NCBI GenBank assembly: GCA_001828855.1
Contig: MHZT01000001.1
Coordinates: 186,001-250,000, forward strand
Direction of reading: 5' to 3'
Origin: Rhodobacterales bacterium RIFCSPHIGHO2_02_FULL_62_130
Lineage (GTDB): Bacteria; Pseudomonadota; Alphaproteobacteria; Rhodobacterales; Rhodobacteraceae
Length of the DNA: 64,000 nucleotides
Shown here: positions 45,539-54,738 of the stretch, piece after piece
Position numbering within the stretch: the stretch's first letter is position 1
Layout: each line of letters starts with the position of its first letter
Position numbers and translations under genes: made by a program
Notes under the pieces: generated by a model
Told to the model about the DNA's origin: nothing
Databases searched by the model: none
The model's input: the letters and a program-made list of their open reading frames with translations, nothing else

Positions 45539-46957
45539 TTACCGCCCTTCGTCGGGGATAACCTTGCCGGGGTTCATGCGGTTGTCAGGATCAAGCGCTG
45601 CCTTGACCGCTCGCATGACATCCAAGGCCACCGGGTCTTTGCGCCGCTTCATCGAGGGCAGTTTCGACAGCCCGACCCCATGTTCCGCCGAGAACGACCC
45701 GCCCAGTGCCTGCACCTCATCCTCGACCGCTTCGACGACGGTGTCGTAAAGTTCGGCGCTGTCATTGCTGCCGAACACGGTGAAATGGATGTTGCCATCG
45801 CCCAGATGCGCGACCGAGAGGGTTTCCGCGCCTGCGTCCAGATCGGGCAGGCGGGCGTGGATGCGGTCAAGGAAAGTGGCGACCTGATCGACGGGCAGGC
45901 AGATATCGGTGTCGATTGCGGGCTGGCGGGCCACGGTGATTTCGGCGGCCAGTTCGCGGCGCTGCCACATCGCGCGGCGCTGGGCCTCGGTGCGGGCAAC
46001 TTCGGCGTCCAGCACCATGCCTTCTTCCATCATCGCGGCAAGCGTGGTTTCCAGCAGGTCTGTGATCGGGATATTTCCGTCGCCATCGGGGGTGGCATCG
46101 CGCGGGGCGGTGGCGCCGACCTCGACCAGAATGTTAACCGCGTGGCGCGGGGTGAAGGGCTGGCGGATATCGGGGCGGGCCTCGGCCAGTCGGCGCATAT
46201 AGGTATCGGGCATGTATTCAAACGCCTCAACCGCGCCGCCGGTGGCCTCTTGCAGCCGGTTCAGCAGGATCAGCGCATCGGGCAGGGACCGCGCCGCAAG
46301 GGTGGCGGTGGCATAGGCGCGGGGGCGGGGGACCAGTTTCATCACAGCAGCGGTGATGACGCCCAGCGTGCCTTCGGCCCCGATGAAAAGCTGCTTCAGA
46401 TCATAGCCGGAATTGTCTTTGTGCAACTGGCTCATCAGGTTTAGGATGCGGCCATCGGCCAGCACCACTTCGATCCCCAGACACAGGGCACGGGTCGAGC
46501 CATAGCGCAGCACGTTCGATCCGCCCGCATTGGTGGACAGCACGCCGCCGATCATCGCCGACCCGCGCGCGCCGAACCAGAGCGGGAAGTAAAGGTTCTG
46601 CGCCTCGGCGGCCTCGTGCAGGCGGTCCAGCACCACGCCCGCCTCGACGATGGCGATGCGGGTGTTGGGGCGGATTTCGCGGATGCGGTTCAGCCGTTCC
46701 ACCGACAGCATCAGCCCGCCATCGGTCATAGCCCCGCCCACAAGCCCAGTGCGGCCCGAGACAGGCACCACCGGCACACCATGCCGTGCGGCGAGTTTCA
46801 TCACCTGCGACACCTGTTCGGTATCGGCAGGCCGCACCACCGCGACGGGGTTGGCGGTGTAATGCGTGGTCCAGTCGCCGGTATAGCGGGCGAGATCGCT
46901 GCCGGTCAGCACATGGGCAGGGCCAAGGGCTGCGGCAAGATCGGTCAGCAGGGTCAT
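45539..46957 (-). CDS. FAD-binding oxidase (D-lactate/2-hydroxyacid dehydrogenase, GlcD-like)
   Basis: A 472-residue flavoprotein of the VAO/PCMH family. FAD_binding_4 spans about residues 35-175 (VVRPADTEQVSQVMKLAARHGVPVVPVSGRTGLVGGA, GSAMIGGVLSTNAGG, YGSTRALCLGIEVVLADG). The C-terminal oxidase domain includes VAHLGDGNIHFTV and the terminal GSFSAEHGVGLSK with DPDNRMNPGKVIP. These are typical of D-2-hydroxyglutarate / D-lactate dehydrogenases. The true substrate is not decided. The start at 46957 gives a normal N-terminus. Confidence 0.9.
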   Translation of the reverse strand: MTLLTDLAAALGPAHVLTGSDLARYTGDWTTHYTANPVAVVRPADTEQVSQVMKLAARHGVPVVPVSGRTGLVGGAMTDGGLMLSVERLNRIREIRPNTRIAIVEAGVVLDRLHEAAEAQNLYFPLWFGARGSAMIGGVLSTNAGGSNVLRYGSTRALCLGIEVVLADGRILNLMSQLHKDNSGYDLKQLFIGAEGTLGVITAAVMKLVPRPRAYATATLAARSLPDALILLNRLQEATGGAVEAFEYMPDTYMRRLAEARPDIRQPFTPRHAVNILVEVGATAPRDATPDGDGNIPITDLLETTLAAMMEEGMVLDAEVARTEAQRRAMWQRRELAAEITVARQPAIDTDICLPVDQVATFLDRIHARLPDLDAGAETLSVAHLGDGNIHFTVFGSNDSAELYDTVVEAVEDEVQALGGSFSAEHGVGLSKLPSMKRRKDPVALDVMRAVKAALDPDNRMNPGKVIPDEGR

Positions 46958-47059
46958 GGGGGCGGCCTTTGTCTTTGGGCTTTGTCTTGGGGCTTTGGCG
47001 CAGAATGACGGGCCGCGCGGCAGGCGCAAGGGGGCGTCGGGCGCGCGGGTTGGAAAACC

Positions 47060-47737
47060 CTATTTGCCCGCCAGCGCCAACAGGGTCAGCACCTGCGGCC
47101 CCAGCCCCGCGACAATTTTGGTGACGCCTTCGGCATCGGGATGGATACCATCCGCCTGCATCCATTGCTGCACGGCCGCAGGGTCATCGCTGCCGTCCAG
47201 CAGCGGGCCAAAGAAGGCGGGCGCGGGCAGGGGGCCGTATTTCGCGGCCAGTTCGGGATAGATCGCGTCAAACTCGGCCTTGTAGTCAGGGCCATAATTG
47301 CCGGGGGCCTGCATCGACACCAGAAGGAAGGGCAGCCCGCGCGCGGTGATGCCTTGCAGGATGGTCTCCAGATTGGCGCGGCTGGTGGCCGGATCGATGC
47401 CGCGCAGCATGTCGTTGCCGCCCAGCGTTACAATCACGGCATCGACATCGGGCGTCAGCGTCCAGTCCAGCCGCGACACCCCCCCTGCCGTGGTATCGCC
47501 TGACACACCTGCGTTGACCACTGTCACTTCCGCGCCCTGCGTCGTCAGCCATGCCTGCAACTGCGGCACAAGGCCCTGATCGGGCGGCAGGCCATAGCCC
47601 TCGGTCAGGCTGTCGCCCAGCGCGACAAGCGTCACAGGCTCGGCCAGCGCGGGCATCCCCATCAAAATAAACGCAATCGTGACATTGCGAAGCGCGGCAA
47701 GCGGCGCATATGTCAAGGGAAGCAATTTTGAGATCAT
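47060..47737 (-). CDS. TesA-like SGNH arylesterase/lysophospholipase
   Basis: A 225-residue periplasmic GDSL hydrolase. An N-terminal hydrophobic segment (NVTIAFILMGMPALAEP) is the signal peptide. Block I VALGDSLTEGYGLP (catalytic Ser), block II GVSGDT, block III TLGGNDMLRG (Asn), and block V DGIHPDAEG (Asp, His) are complete. Its closest named relative is E. coli TesA. The start codon at 47737 shares bases with the divergent ybbA start, the usual tesA/ybbA/ybbP arrangement. Confidence 0.92.
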   Translation of the reverse strand: MISKLLPLTYAPLAALRNVTIAFILMGMPALAEPVTLVALGDSLTEGYGLPPDQGLVPQLQAWLTTQGAEVTVVNAGVSGDTTAGGVSRLDWTLTPDVDAVIVTLGGNDMLRGIDPATSRANLETILQGITARGLPFLLVSMQAPGNYGPDYKAEFDAIYPELAAKYGPLPAPAFFGPLLDGSDDPAAVQQWMQADGIHPDAEGVTKIVAGLGPQVLTLLALAGK

Positions 47738-48419
47738 GATGACCGAGACCGTTCTGCAATTGGACGACGTGTGGCTTACCTTGGCAGGCAATGCCGGACC
47801 CGTCGATATCCTGAAAGGTATTAGCCTGTCTGTCGGCAAAGGCGAGACTTTGGGGCTGATCGGGCCATCGGGGTCGGGCAAATCTTCGTTACTGATGCTG
47901 ATGGGCGGGTTGGAGCGGGCCAGCCGCGGGCGGATCTTGGCGCTTGGCGCGGATATGGGCGGGCTGGACGAGGACGGTCTTGCGAAATTCCGGCGCGGGC
48001 GGATGGGGGTGGTGTTCCAGTCCTTTCACCTGATCCCCACCATGACCGCGCTGGAAAACGTCGCGGTGCCGATGGAGATTGCGGGCACGCCCGACGCCTT
48101 TGCCCGCGCCGAGGCCGAGTTGGAGGCCGTGGGCCTTGCGACCCGCCGACACCACTACCCCGCGCAACTGTCGGGCGGCGAGCAGCAGCGCGTCGCGCTG
48201 GCCCGCGCCGCAGCCCCCCGCCCGACGCTTTTGCTGGCGGATGAACCGACGGGCAATCTGGACAGTGTGAACGGGGCTGCAATCATGGACCTGATCTTTG
48301 GCCTGCGCGACCGCCATGGCGCGACGCTGGTGATGGTGACACATGCGCCGGAACTGGCCGCGCGCTGTGACCGCGTGGTGCGGCTGGTCGATGGCCGGAT
48401 CGACGGGGCCGCGCTGTGA
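47736..48419 (+). CDS. ybbA: YbbA-like ABC transporter ATPase
   Basis: A 227-residue ATPase of the LolD/MacB type. Walker A GPSGSGKSSL, signature LSGGEQQRVALARA, Walker B LLLADEPTG and switch His in VMVTHAPEL are present. It starts MMTETVLQLDDVWL; the ATG pair at 47736/47739 overlaps the divergent esterase start. It pairs with the large permease downstream, separated by 61 bases containing a repeat palindrome. Confidence 0.93.
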   Translation: MMTETVLQLDDVWLTLAGNAGPVDILKGISLSVGKGETLGLIGPSGSGKSSLLMLMGGLERASRGRILALGADMGGLDEDGLAKFRRGRMGVVFQSFHLIPTMTALENVAVPMEIAGTPDAFARAEAELEAVGLATRRHHYPAQLSGGEQQRVALARAAAPRPTLLLADEPTGNLDSVNGAAIMDLIFGLRDRHGATLVMVTHAPELAARCDRVVRLVDGRIDGAAL

Positions 48420-48433
48420 GGGCGCATCGGCAA

Positions 48434-48458
48434 GGTGCGTGCAAGCACACACCCTACC
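48434..48458. repeat. Degenerate outer palindrome within ybbA-ybbP spacer
   Basis: ggtgcgtgcaagcacacacc (48434-48453) followed by ctacc. It is a mismatched copy of the palindrome unit, sitting between two genes of one operon. Confidence 0.65.
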
Positions 48459-48480
48459 CTAAATCCTGTGGCGGTGAGGC

Positions 48481-50991
48481 ATGAGTTTGCGACTTGCCAC
48501 CCGCATCGCGCGGCGGGAATTGCGCGGCGGGCTGAAAGGCTTTGGTGTGTTTCTGGCCTGTCTGGCCTTGGGCGTGGCCGCGATTGCGGGCGTTGGCATG
48601 GTGCGATCTGCCATCGAAGCAGGGCTGTCCGATCAGGGCGCGGTCTTGCTGGGCGGTGACGCGCAGGTTGAATTCACCTATCGCTATGCCAGTCCCGAAG
48701 AACGCGCCTATCTGGACAGTATTGCGCTGCGGGTGTCCGAAATTGTCGATTTCCGGTCGATGGCAGTGCAGGGCGACGCGCATGTGCTGACACAGGTCAA
48801 GGCGGTGGATGATGCCTATCCTTTGCTGGGCGTGGTCGGGCTGGAGGGGGCGGAAAGCCTTGGCGCGGCGCTGGCTGGGCGGGATGGCCTGCCGGGTGCG
48901 GTAATGGAAGCGGTGCTGGCCGATCAGATGGGGCTGGGGCTGGGCGACCGCTTTGCGCTGGGCTTGCAGGAATTTGTGCTGACCGCGCGGTTGCTGCGCG
49001 AACCGGATTCGGCGGCGGGTGGCTTTGCGCTGGCGCCGCGCACGATTGTGCGGCGGGCCGATCTGGCGCAGGCCGATCTGCTGGGGCCGGGGACGCTGTT
49101 TGACAGTTCCTACAGGCTGGATCTGCCCGACAGCGTTGACCTTGCGGCGCTGGAAGCCGAGGCCGAGGCGAAATTCCGCGACGCAGGATTGCGGTGGAGC
49201 GACAGCCGCCGTGCAGCGCCGGGGGTGGAGCGCTTTGTCGAAAGGATAAGTGCCTTTCTGGTGCTGGTGGGCTTGGCAGGGCTGGCCGTGGGCGGCGTCG
49301 GTGTTGCGGCAGCGGTGCGCGCCTATCTGGAGGCCAAGATTTCCACCATTGCCACCTTGCGGACCTTGGGGGCGACGGGGGGGCTGATTTTCCAGACTTA
49401 TCTGATCCAGATCGCCTTGCTGGTGGGATTGGGTGTGGCGCTGGGGCTGGGGATTGGCGTGGGCCTGCCGCTGCTGCTGGCCGGACCTATCGAGGCGGCG
49501 TTGCCGTTTCCGGCACAGATCAGCTTTTATCCGCGTCCGGTGCTGGAGGCGTCTTTCTACGGCGTCACCTCGGCCTTTCTGTTTGCGCTGTGGCCGCTGG
49601 CGCGGTCGGAAACTGTGCGGGCGGCGGCGCTGTATCGTGGCGGTGTGTCGGGTGGCTGGCCGCGCGGGCGCTATCTGATTGCGCTGGCGGTGTTGGCGGG
49701 GCTGTTGATCGGCGGTGCAGTCTGGCTTTCGGGCGCGATCTGGCTGGCGCTGGGAACGGCGGGGGGTGTTGCGGGGGCGCTGCTGGTGCTGGGGGCTGCG
49801 GCGCTGGGGTTGGGCTGGCTTGCCCGCCGCGCGGCGCGGGGCTTGCGCGGGCGTGTGGCGCTGCGGCTGGCCTTGGCCTCGATTGGTGCGCCACGGGCCG
49901 AGACGATGCAGGTGGTGCTGGCCTTGGGGCTGGGTCTGACGGTGCTTGCGGCGGTGGGGCAGATCGATGCCAACCTGCGCGCGGCGATTGCGCGCGACCT
50001 GCCCGAGCGCGCGCCGTCGTTCTTCTTCATCGACATCCAGCCGGACCAGATCGACGGTTTTACCGACAAGATGACCACAAATCCGGCGGTCAGCCGCATG
50101 GAAACCGCGCCGATGCTGCGGGGCATCCTGACGCGGATCAACGGGCAGGATGCGCGCAAGGTAGCGGGGGAACATTGGGTGCTGTCGGGCGACCGGGGGA
50201 TCACCTATGCCGATGCCCAACCGACAGGCACCGAGGTGACGGCAGGCACGTGGTGGCCTGCAGGTTTTGATGGGCCGCCGCAAATCTCTTTCGCAGCGGA
50301 AGAGGCCGAGGAACTGGGCCTGAAACTGGGCGACATGCTGACGGTCAACATTCTGGGCCGCGATATCGAGGCGCAAATCAGCAGTTTCCGCACGGTGGAT
50401 TTCTCGAATGCGGGGATGGGGTTCGTGATGGTCATGTCGCCTTCGGCGGTCGCCGGTGCGCCCCATACCCATATCGCCACGGTCTATGCGGACGGTGACG
50501 CCGAGGCGGCAATCCTGCGCGATGTGGCCAAGGCCTATCCCAACATCACCGCCATCGGCATGAAAGCCGCCATCGGCCGCGTGACCGAGGCGCTGACCGC
50601 GATTGCCCAAGCCACCACCTTGGCTGCGCTGGCCACGCTGGTGACGGGGTTTGTGGTTCTGATCGGGGCGGCGGCCTCGGGCGAGAGGGCGCGCATCTAT
50701 GAGGCGGCGGTGCTGCGGGTGCTGGGGGCCACACGGGGGCGGATTCTGGCCAGCTTTGCCCTGCGCGCGGCGCTGATGGGCGCGGCTGCGGGGATCGTGG
50801 CCATTGCTGCGGGCAGTCTGGCGGGCTGGGCTGTGCTGACCTTTGTGATGGACAGCTCTTACAGCTTTGAGCCGGTTTCGGCGCTGCTGATCGTGGTGGG
50901 CGGGGTGGGTGCGACGCTGCTGGCCAGCCTTGCCTTCGTGCTGCGCCCGTTGTCGGCGCGGCCCGCGCAGGTATTGCGCGCGCAGGAATAG
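48481..50991 (+). CDS. ybbP: YbbP-like FtsX-domain ABC permease
   Basis: An 836-residue inner-membrane protein with two FtsX-type domains and roughly ten helices. Seen: ATRIARRELRGGLKGFGVFLACLALGVAAIAGVG at the N-terminus, a large periplasmic part, then FLVLVGLAGLAVGGVGVAAAVRAYLEAK and, in the C-terminal half, TTLAALATLVTGFVVLIGAAASGERARIYEAAVLRVLGATR. These mark the YbbP family, which moves or extracts lipids or lipoproteins with YbbA and is often linked to TesA. The substrate is not established. Confidence 0.92.
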   Translation: MSLRLATRIARRELRGGLKGFGVFLACLALGVAAIAGVGMVRSAIEAGLSDQGAVLLGGDAQVEFTYRYASPEERAYLDSIALRVSEIVDFRSMAVQGDAHVLTQVKAVDDAYPLLGVVGLEGAESLGAALAGRDGLPGAVMEAVLADQMGLGLGDRFALGLQEFVLTARLLREPDSAAGGFALAPRTIVRRADLAQADLLGPGTLFDSSYRLDLPDSVDLAALEAEAEAKFRDAGLRWSDSRRAAPGVERFVERISAFLVLVGLAGLAVGGVGVAAAVRAYLEAKISTIATLRTLGATGGLIFQTYLIQIALLVGLGVALGLGIGVGLPLLLAGPIEAALPFPAQISFYPRPVLEASFYGVTSAFLFALWPLARSETVRAAALYRGGVSGGWPRGRYLIALAVLAGLLIGGAVWLSGAIWLALGTAGGVAGALLVLGAAALGLGWLARRAARGLRGRVALRLALASIGAPRAETMQVVLALGLGLTVLAAVGQIDANLRAAIARDLPERAPSFFFIDIQPDQIDGFTDKMTTNPAVSRMETAPMLRGILTRINGQDARKVAGEHWVLSGDRGITYADAQPTGTEVTAGTWWPAGFDGPPQISFAAEEAEELGLKLGDMLTVNILGRDIEAQISSFRTVDFSNAGMGFVMVMSPSAVAGAPHTHIATVYADGDAEAAILRDVAKAYPNITAIGMKAAIGRVTEALTAIAQATTLAALATLVTGFVVLIGAAASGERARIYEAAVLRVLGATRGRILASFALRAALMGAAAGIVAIAAGSLAGWAVLTFVMDSSYSFEPVSALLIVVGGVGATLLASLAFVLRPLSARPAQVLRAQE

Positions 50992-51107
50992 CGCGCGCCT
51001 CTGCCTCTTGTGCAACGCCACCGCAAGCGGGCTTGCATGGCAGGCAGAGCAATGGCAATGACTGGCCGACCTATCACCGGCGCATCGCGCCCCAGCGGAA
51101 GTAGCCA

Positions 51108-51890
51108 ATGCCCGATCACAAAGACACGGTCGCGATCATCACCGGCGGTTCGCAGGGTTTGGGTTTTGCCATAGCGCAGCGCCTGATTGCCGAGGGCTGC
51201 CAGCGGCTGGTAATCGCGGGGCGGTCGGTGACCAAGGGCGAGGCTGCGGCCAAGCGGCTGCGCGAGGCGGGGGCCGATGTGCAATTCCTGCGCGCCGATA
51301 TGGGGCGGGTCAAGGATGCGATGACGATGGTCGATCATGCCATCGCCCGTTTCGGTCAGGTGAACGCGCTGGTCAATGCGGCGGCGGCGACGGATCGGGG
51401 CAGTATTCTGGACAGCACGCCCGAAGCTTGGGAAAACCTGATGGGCGTCAACGCGCGCGGGCCGTTCTTTGCGATCCAGCGCTTTGCCCAAGCGGCGATA
51501 GCGGCGGGGCATCCGGCCTCGGCGGTGAATATCCTGTCGATGACGGCGCATTGCGGGCAGTCGTATCTGGCGCCCTATTCGGCCAGCAAGGCCACATTGG
51601 CCAATATCACCAAGAACGCGGCTCAGGCCTTGCGCGGGCATCGCATCCGCATCAACGGCATCAACTGTGGCTGGATGGACACCCCCGGCGAGGATGAAAC
51701 CCAGCGCAAATACCATGGCGCACCGGAAGACTGGCTTGCGGCAGCCGAGGCCGCGCAACCGATGGGGATGCTGGTCAAGCCCGGCCATGTCGCGGGACTG
51801 GTCAGCTATCTTCTGTCGGCAGACTCGGGCGTGATGACGGGGGCCGTGGTCGATTTCGATCAGAACGTGGCCGGAGCCTATCCAGAATAG
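51108..51890 (+). CDS. Short-chain dehydrogenase/reductase
   Basis: A 260-residue NAD(P)-dependent SDR. Seen: IITGGSQGLGFAIAQRL (cofactor), VNAAAATDRGSI (Asn-Ala-Ala variant of NNAG), catalytic Ser in NILSMTAHCG and YSASK with Tyr and Lys; GWMDTPGED after. The C-terminus is SGVMTGAVVDFDQNVAGAYPE. Substrate unknown; likely a sugar or alcohol. It follows ybbP by 116 bases and may form its own unit. Confidence 0.9.
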   Translation: MPDHKDTVAIITGGSQGLGFAIAQRLIAEGCQRLVIAGRSVTKGEAAAKRLREAGADVQFLRADMGRVKDAMTMVDHAIARFGQVNALVNAAAATDRGSILDSTPEAWENLMGVNARGPFFAIQRFAQAAIAAGHPASAVNILSMTAHCGQSYLAPYSASKATLANITKNAAQALRGHRIRINGINCGWMDTPGEDETQRKYHGAPEDWLAAAEAAQPMGMLVKPGHVAGLVSYLLSADSGVMTGAVVDFDQNVAGAYPE

Positions 51891-51929
51891 CGGACTTTTG
51901 AAGATCAGGGCGGGCCTTGCGGCCCCGCC

Positions 51930-54005
51930 CTAATTTGCCGGAACCGTCCGCAATTCCAGTTGCAGGATACCGGGGGCGGGGCCGCCCTCGCTGTCATCCT
52001 CCAAGGCTGTGGCGCTGCGGGTGGTCAGCCCGAACCCTGCCTCTTGCATCGCCCGATACATCCCCGGAGGCCGCAGTCCCGCCGAGACGTTGCGGGTGAA
52101 TTCCAACGCGTCCTGCGCCAGAAAATCCAGATTCTCGACCGGACTCTGCGGGGTGGCAGGCGTCATCACCACCACCAGCCTTTCGGCTCCCAGCACATCA
52201 TCGCTGATCTTGAACAGGCCTTTTTTCAGCGTATCTCCCGGCTGCAAGCGGCCCGAAAACCAATGGCTGACCGAGTAATCCGCCGCGATATACAGCACGT
52301 TCACATCCACCGGCGCGTCAGTGTTGTTGCGGGCAAGGATATGCACCTGATCATCGGGGATCAGCCGTGGCACTTCGGTGGCGGCAAGGGCGGTCAGGTT
52401 GTTCTTGTCTGGCCCTGTCAGCAGTTCCACCTCGACATCCAGATCGCCCGCGCCCACAGCCGCGCCCAGCTTTTGCAGGTTGATCGCCTTGGCCATGGTG
52501 GCCAGCGTATCCGCCAACGTCAGGCCCAGCGTTTCGGCATCCTTGTCGGCGGTCGAGACCGACGGCACATTGGCCAGATCATCCACCAGACCCGTGGCAG
52601 GCAGCACCCAGATCGCATCAGGACGCGGGCTGTCGGGGATCACGGCAAGGCGCAGATCGGCCTCGGCCCCTGCGGGAACAAAGATCAGGCGCGGCCCTGC
52701 AGCTTCGGTCAGCGCCGATTGCGCGGCCTCAAGTGCGGTGGCGGGGGCCGAACCGGATTCGGGCAGTGCGATGGTCAAGGTGAAATCCAGATCGGTGCCG
52801 ATTTTCCGCAACAGCGCGCCCTTTGGCAGCTTTTCGGGCAGTTGCAGCCCCATTTCCGGCTTGGCAACGGCAGTCGAGGTAAAGGTGTCTACCTGTGTCA
52901 GGGTCACGTAGCCAAGTGCGGCTTCTGTCGGAGCGGTGGCGTTCGCTACAACGGCCAGCACCGCGCCTGTGGTCAGGCCATGCAGACTGCCCGCCGGAAT
53001 GGTGTAGCCATCGTCGGTTTGCGTCGCGGTCCATTGCGCCACCCGTTCTCCGGCGGTGCCGGAAAATGCCACGCGGTCAAGATCGCCTTCGAACATCGGT
53101 GTCGTGGTGGCCAGTTTCTTGGTGGCATATTTCCGCAAGACCTCTTGGCCGATCTGGCCATAGGTGGCGTTGGGATATTCGGCCAGCACTTCGAACAGGG
53201 AATAGGTGAACACGCCTTGGGGAACGCGACCGGGCTTGCCTTTGGGCAGGTTTTTCTCGGGCGTCACTTCGTTGGTCTGGGCGGCGAAGAAGGCGACAAA
53301 GCTGCCGGCCCCCGCCTGCGGTTCATCAAAGGGCGCTTCCGCCTGCGCGCGGGGATCGTCGATGGCGCGGGTGGAAACCGCCATATCCTCATCTGTCAGA
53401 CCCAAGGCCTCGGGCGGAAGCTGGCGGGTGCGGGTGTCTTCGTCATCCGGTGCGCCGCGGGTGACGGTGCCGGAGTGACAACTGTCGAACACCGCCCAGA
53501 CATCGGCCCCTTTGGCGCGCAAGCCATCGATCAGCGCGCCGATTTCATCATCGACCAGCGCGTTTTCCACCGCCCCCACCTCGTCCGACCACGGGCCGAT
53601 GTCGGTGGGCATGAACAATTCATCCAAGCCGTCCAGTTCGGACTCGGGGTTCAGGGCGGGGGCCTGGCTGCCGTGGCCGGAAAAGTGCAGATAGACGAAA
53701 TCGCCGGGCTGCACCTTGGCGGCCAGATCGGCAAAAGCGCCGCGGATACCGGCCAGCGTGGGCGCGCCCGCACCTTCGATACCATCGGCCAGCACGGCGA
53801 CCTTATCGGGCGCGAACGGCACGGGGGCGGCGGTGGTCAGATAGGTCTGCACCAGCCGCACATCGTTCGACGGCCCTTTGAGCCAGTATTTCTGATCCAG
53901 TGCCGGATAGGTGTTGGCCCCGATCAGCAGCGCATAATTCTCGCGCGCAAGGGCAGGCGCGGCGGCCAGCACTAGGGCCGAAGTCAGCAGCAAACGTCGC
54001 AGCAT
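51930..54005 (-). CDS. Exported caspase-family (C14) protein 1
   Basis: A 691-residue protein with a signal peptide (MLRRLLLTSALVLAAAPALA). The p20-like caspase domain follows: YALLIGANTYP, then the catalytic His111 in LHFSGHGSQAP and Cys176 in VFDSCHSG. It continues to about residue 320. The middle and C-terminal parts hold beta-rich domains, including a DUF4384-like one (HILARNNTDAPVDVNVLYIAADYSVSHWF). Bacterial metacaspase-type enzymes cut after Arg or Lys. Exact specificity here is unknown. The gene follows the secreted PPC-like gene by 9 bases. Confidence 0.87.
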   Translation of the reverse strand: MLRRLLLTSALVLAAAPALARENYALLIGANTYPALDQKYWLKGPSNDVRLVQTYLTTAAPVPFAPDKVAVLADGIEGAGAPTLAGIRGAFADLAAKVQPGDFVYLHFSGHGSQAPALNPESELDGLDELFMPTDIGPWSDEVGAVENALVDDEIGALIDGLRAKGADVWAVFDSCHSGTVTRGAPDDEDTRTRQLPPEALGLTDEDMAVSTRAIDDPRAQAEAPFDEPQAGAGSFVAFFAAQTNEVTPEKNLPKGKPGRVPQGVFTYSLFEVLAEYPNATYGQIGQEVLRKYATKKLATTTPMFEGDLDRVAFSGTAGERVAQWTATQTDDGYTIPAGSLHGLTTGAVLAVVANATAPTEAALGYVTLTQVDTFTSTAVAKPEMGLQLPEKLPKGALLRKIGTDLDFTLTIALPESGSAPATALEAAQSALTEAAGPRLIFVPAGAEADLRLAVIPDSPRPDAIWVLPATGLVDDLANVPSVSTADKDAETLGLTLADTLATMAKAINLQKLGAAVGAGDLDVEVELLTGPDKNNLTALAATEVPRLIPDDQVHILARNNTDAPVDVNVLYIAADYSVSHWFSGRLQPGDTLKKGLFKISDDVLGAERLVVVMTPATPQSPVENLDFLAQDALEFTRNVSAGLRPPGMYRAMQEAGFGLTTRSATALEDDSEGGPAPGILQLELRTVPAN

Positions 54006-54014
54006 GGCATCCCC

Positions 54015-54647
54015 CTAGTTGGTCATCAGCGCGTATTTCGCGCCTTGCGGACCGTTGTTTTCCACCTTCATCACGAACCCGCCGGAATCCGCCGGACGCC
54101 AGCCGCAATAGGCGATGTGGCTTTTGTCGGTGTCCGAACAGACCAGTCGCCCTTGGGCATCATAGATCGACAGGTTCAGGTCGGTGGCGTCTTTGGCCTC
54201 GACGTAAACTTCGGCATATTCGCCGCCGATGAAATCGACGATGGGGTAGGTATCGGCCCCGCCATTGCCCAGATTGCCGATGTTATAGACCGGACCGGAC
54301 GACACGCCCTTGGTGCTTTCGGCGCGCACATCGTCGATCAGGCCCAGCAGGGTTTCATCATCTTCCGACAGGCTTTCGGCGGCGGCCAGCATATCTTCCC
54401 AGCCCAGGGGAGTGTCGGTTTCGGCGGTGGCACCTTCGGCCACACGGTCAACCGGCGTCAGGCCAAGGGTTTTGCGAAGTTTGGCGGCCGACAGGATCAG
54501 CAGCGGGTCGCCCAGTTCCATCCCCGTCTCGTAGAGCCGCGCCGACAACTCGGCGGTTTTCACCGGCGACAGCGGTTCGGCGGATACGGGCAGGGCAAAG
54601 GCGGTGGTCAGCAGGGCAGCAGTCAGGGCAGAGGCAAAGCGCGGCAT
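54015..54647 (-). CDS. Secreted protein with PPC-like C-terminal domain
   Basis: A 210-residue protein: signal peptide MPRFASALTAALLTTAFALPVSAE, a helical middle (LSARLYETGMELGDPLLILSAAKLRKTLGL), and a beta-rich C-terminus (YAEVYVEAKDATDLNLSIYDAQGRLVCSDTDKSHIAYCGW...KVENNGPQGAKYALMTN) resembling pre-peptidase C-terminal domains of secreted proteases. It has two Cys likely in a disulfide. It is the first gene of the caspase 1 unit; a hairpin covers its ribosome site. No catalytic residues are seen, so it may be a partner or inhibitor of the caspase; that is inference. Confidence 0.78.
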   Translation of the reverse strand: MPRFASALTAALLTTAFALPVSAEPLSPVKTAELSARLYETGMELGDPLLILSAAKLRKTLGLTPVDRVAEGATAETDTPLGWEDMLAAAESLSEDDETLLGLIDDVRAESTKGVSSGPVYNIGNLGNGGADTYPIVDFIGGEYAEVYVEAKDATDLNLSIYDAQGRLVCSDTDKSHIAYCGWRPADSGGFVMKVENNGPQGAKYALMTN

Positions 54648-54654
54648 GAAATCA

Positions 54655-54682
54655 CCTTGGGACAAGTGGCACTGTCCCAAGG
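54655..54682 (-). promoter_or_regulatory. Hairpin covering the ribosome site of the secreted-protein/caspase 1 unit
   Basis: Perfect 10-base arms ccttgggaca / tgtcccaagg with an 8-base loop. On the transcript, the arm nearest the gene ends in CCAAGG and is followed by ugauuuc and the AUG at 54647, so the AAGG part of the Shine-Dalgarno site is inside the stem. It could be a translational switch, an RNA thermometer or a DNA operator for a dimeric regulator. Confidence 0.6.
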
Positions 54683-54738
54683 ATGTGGCCTGCGCTGCGG
54701 CCTGTAAATACGGGATTTGCGGGTGACGGCTTTTGTCA

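Noticed and set aside
48454-51108. Open frame of 884 codons antisense to ybbP
   Set aside because: Composition is low-complexity Arg/Gln/His, with no signal or domain; ybbP on the plus strand is well supported.
51960-53975. Open frame of 671 codons antisense to caspase 1
   Set aside because: Gly/Arg/His-rich shadow of the caspase gene with no motif of its own.
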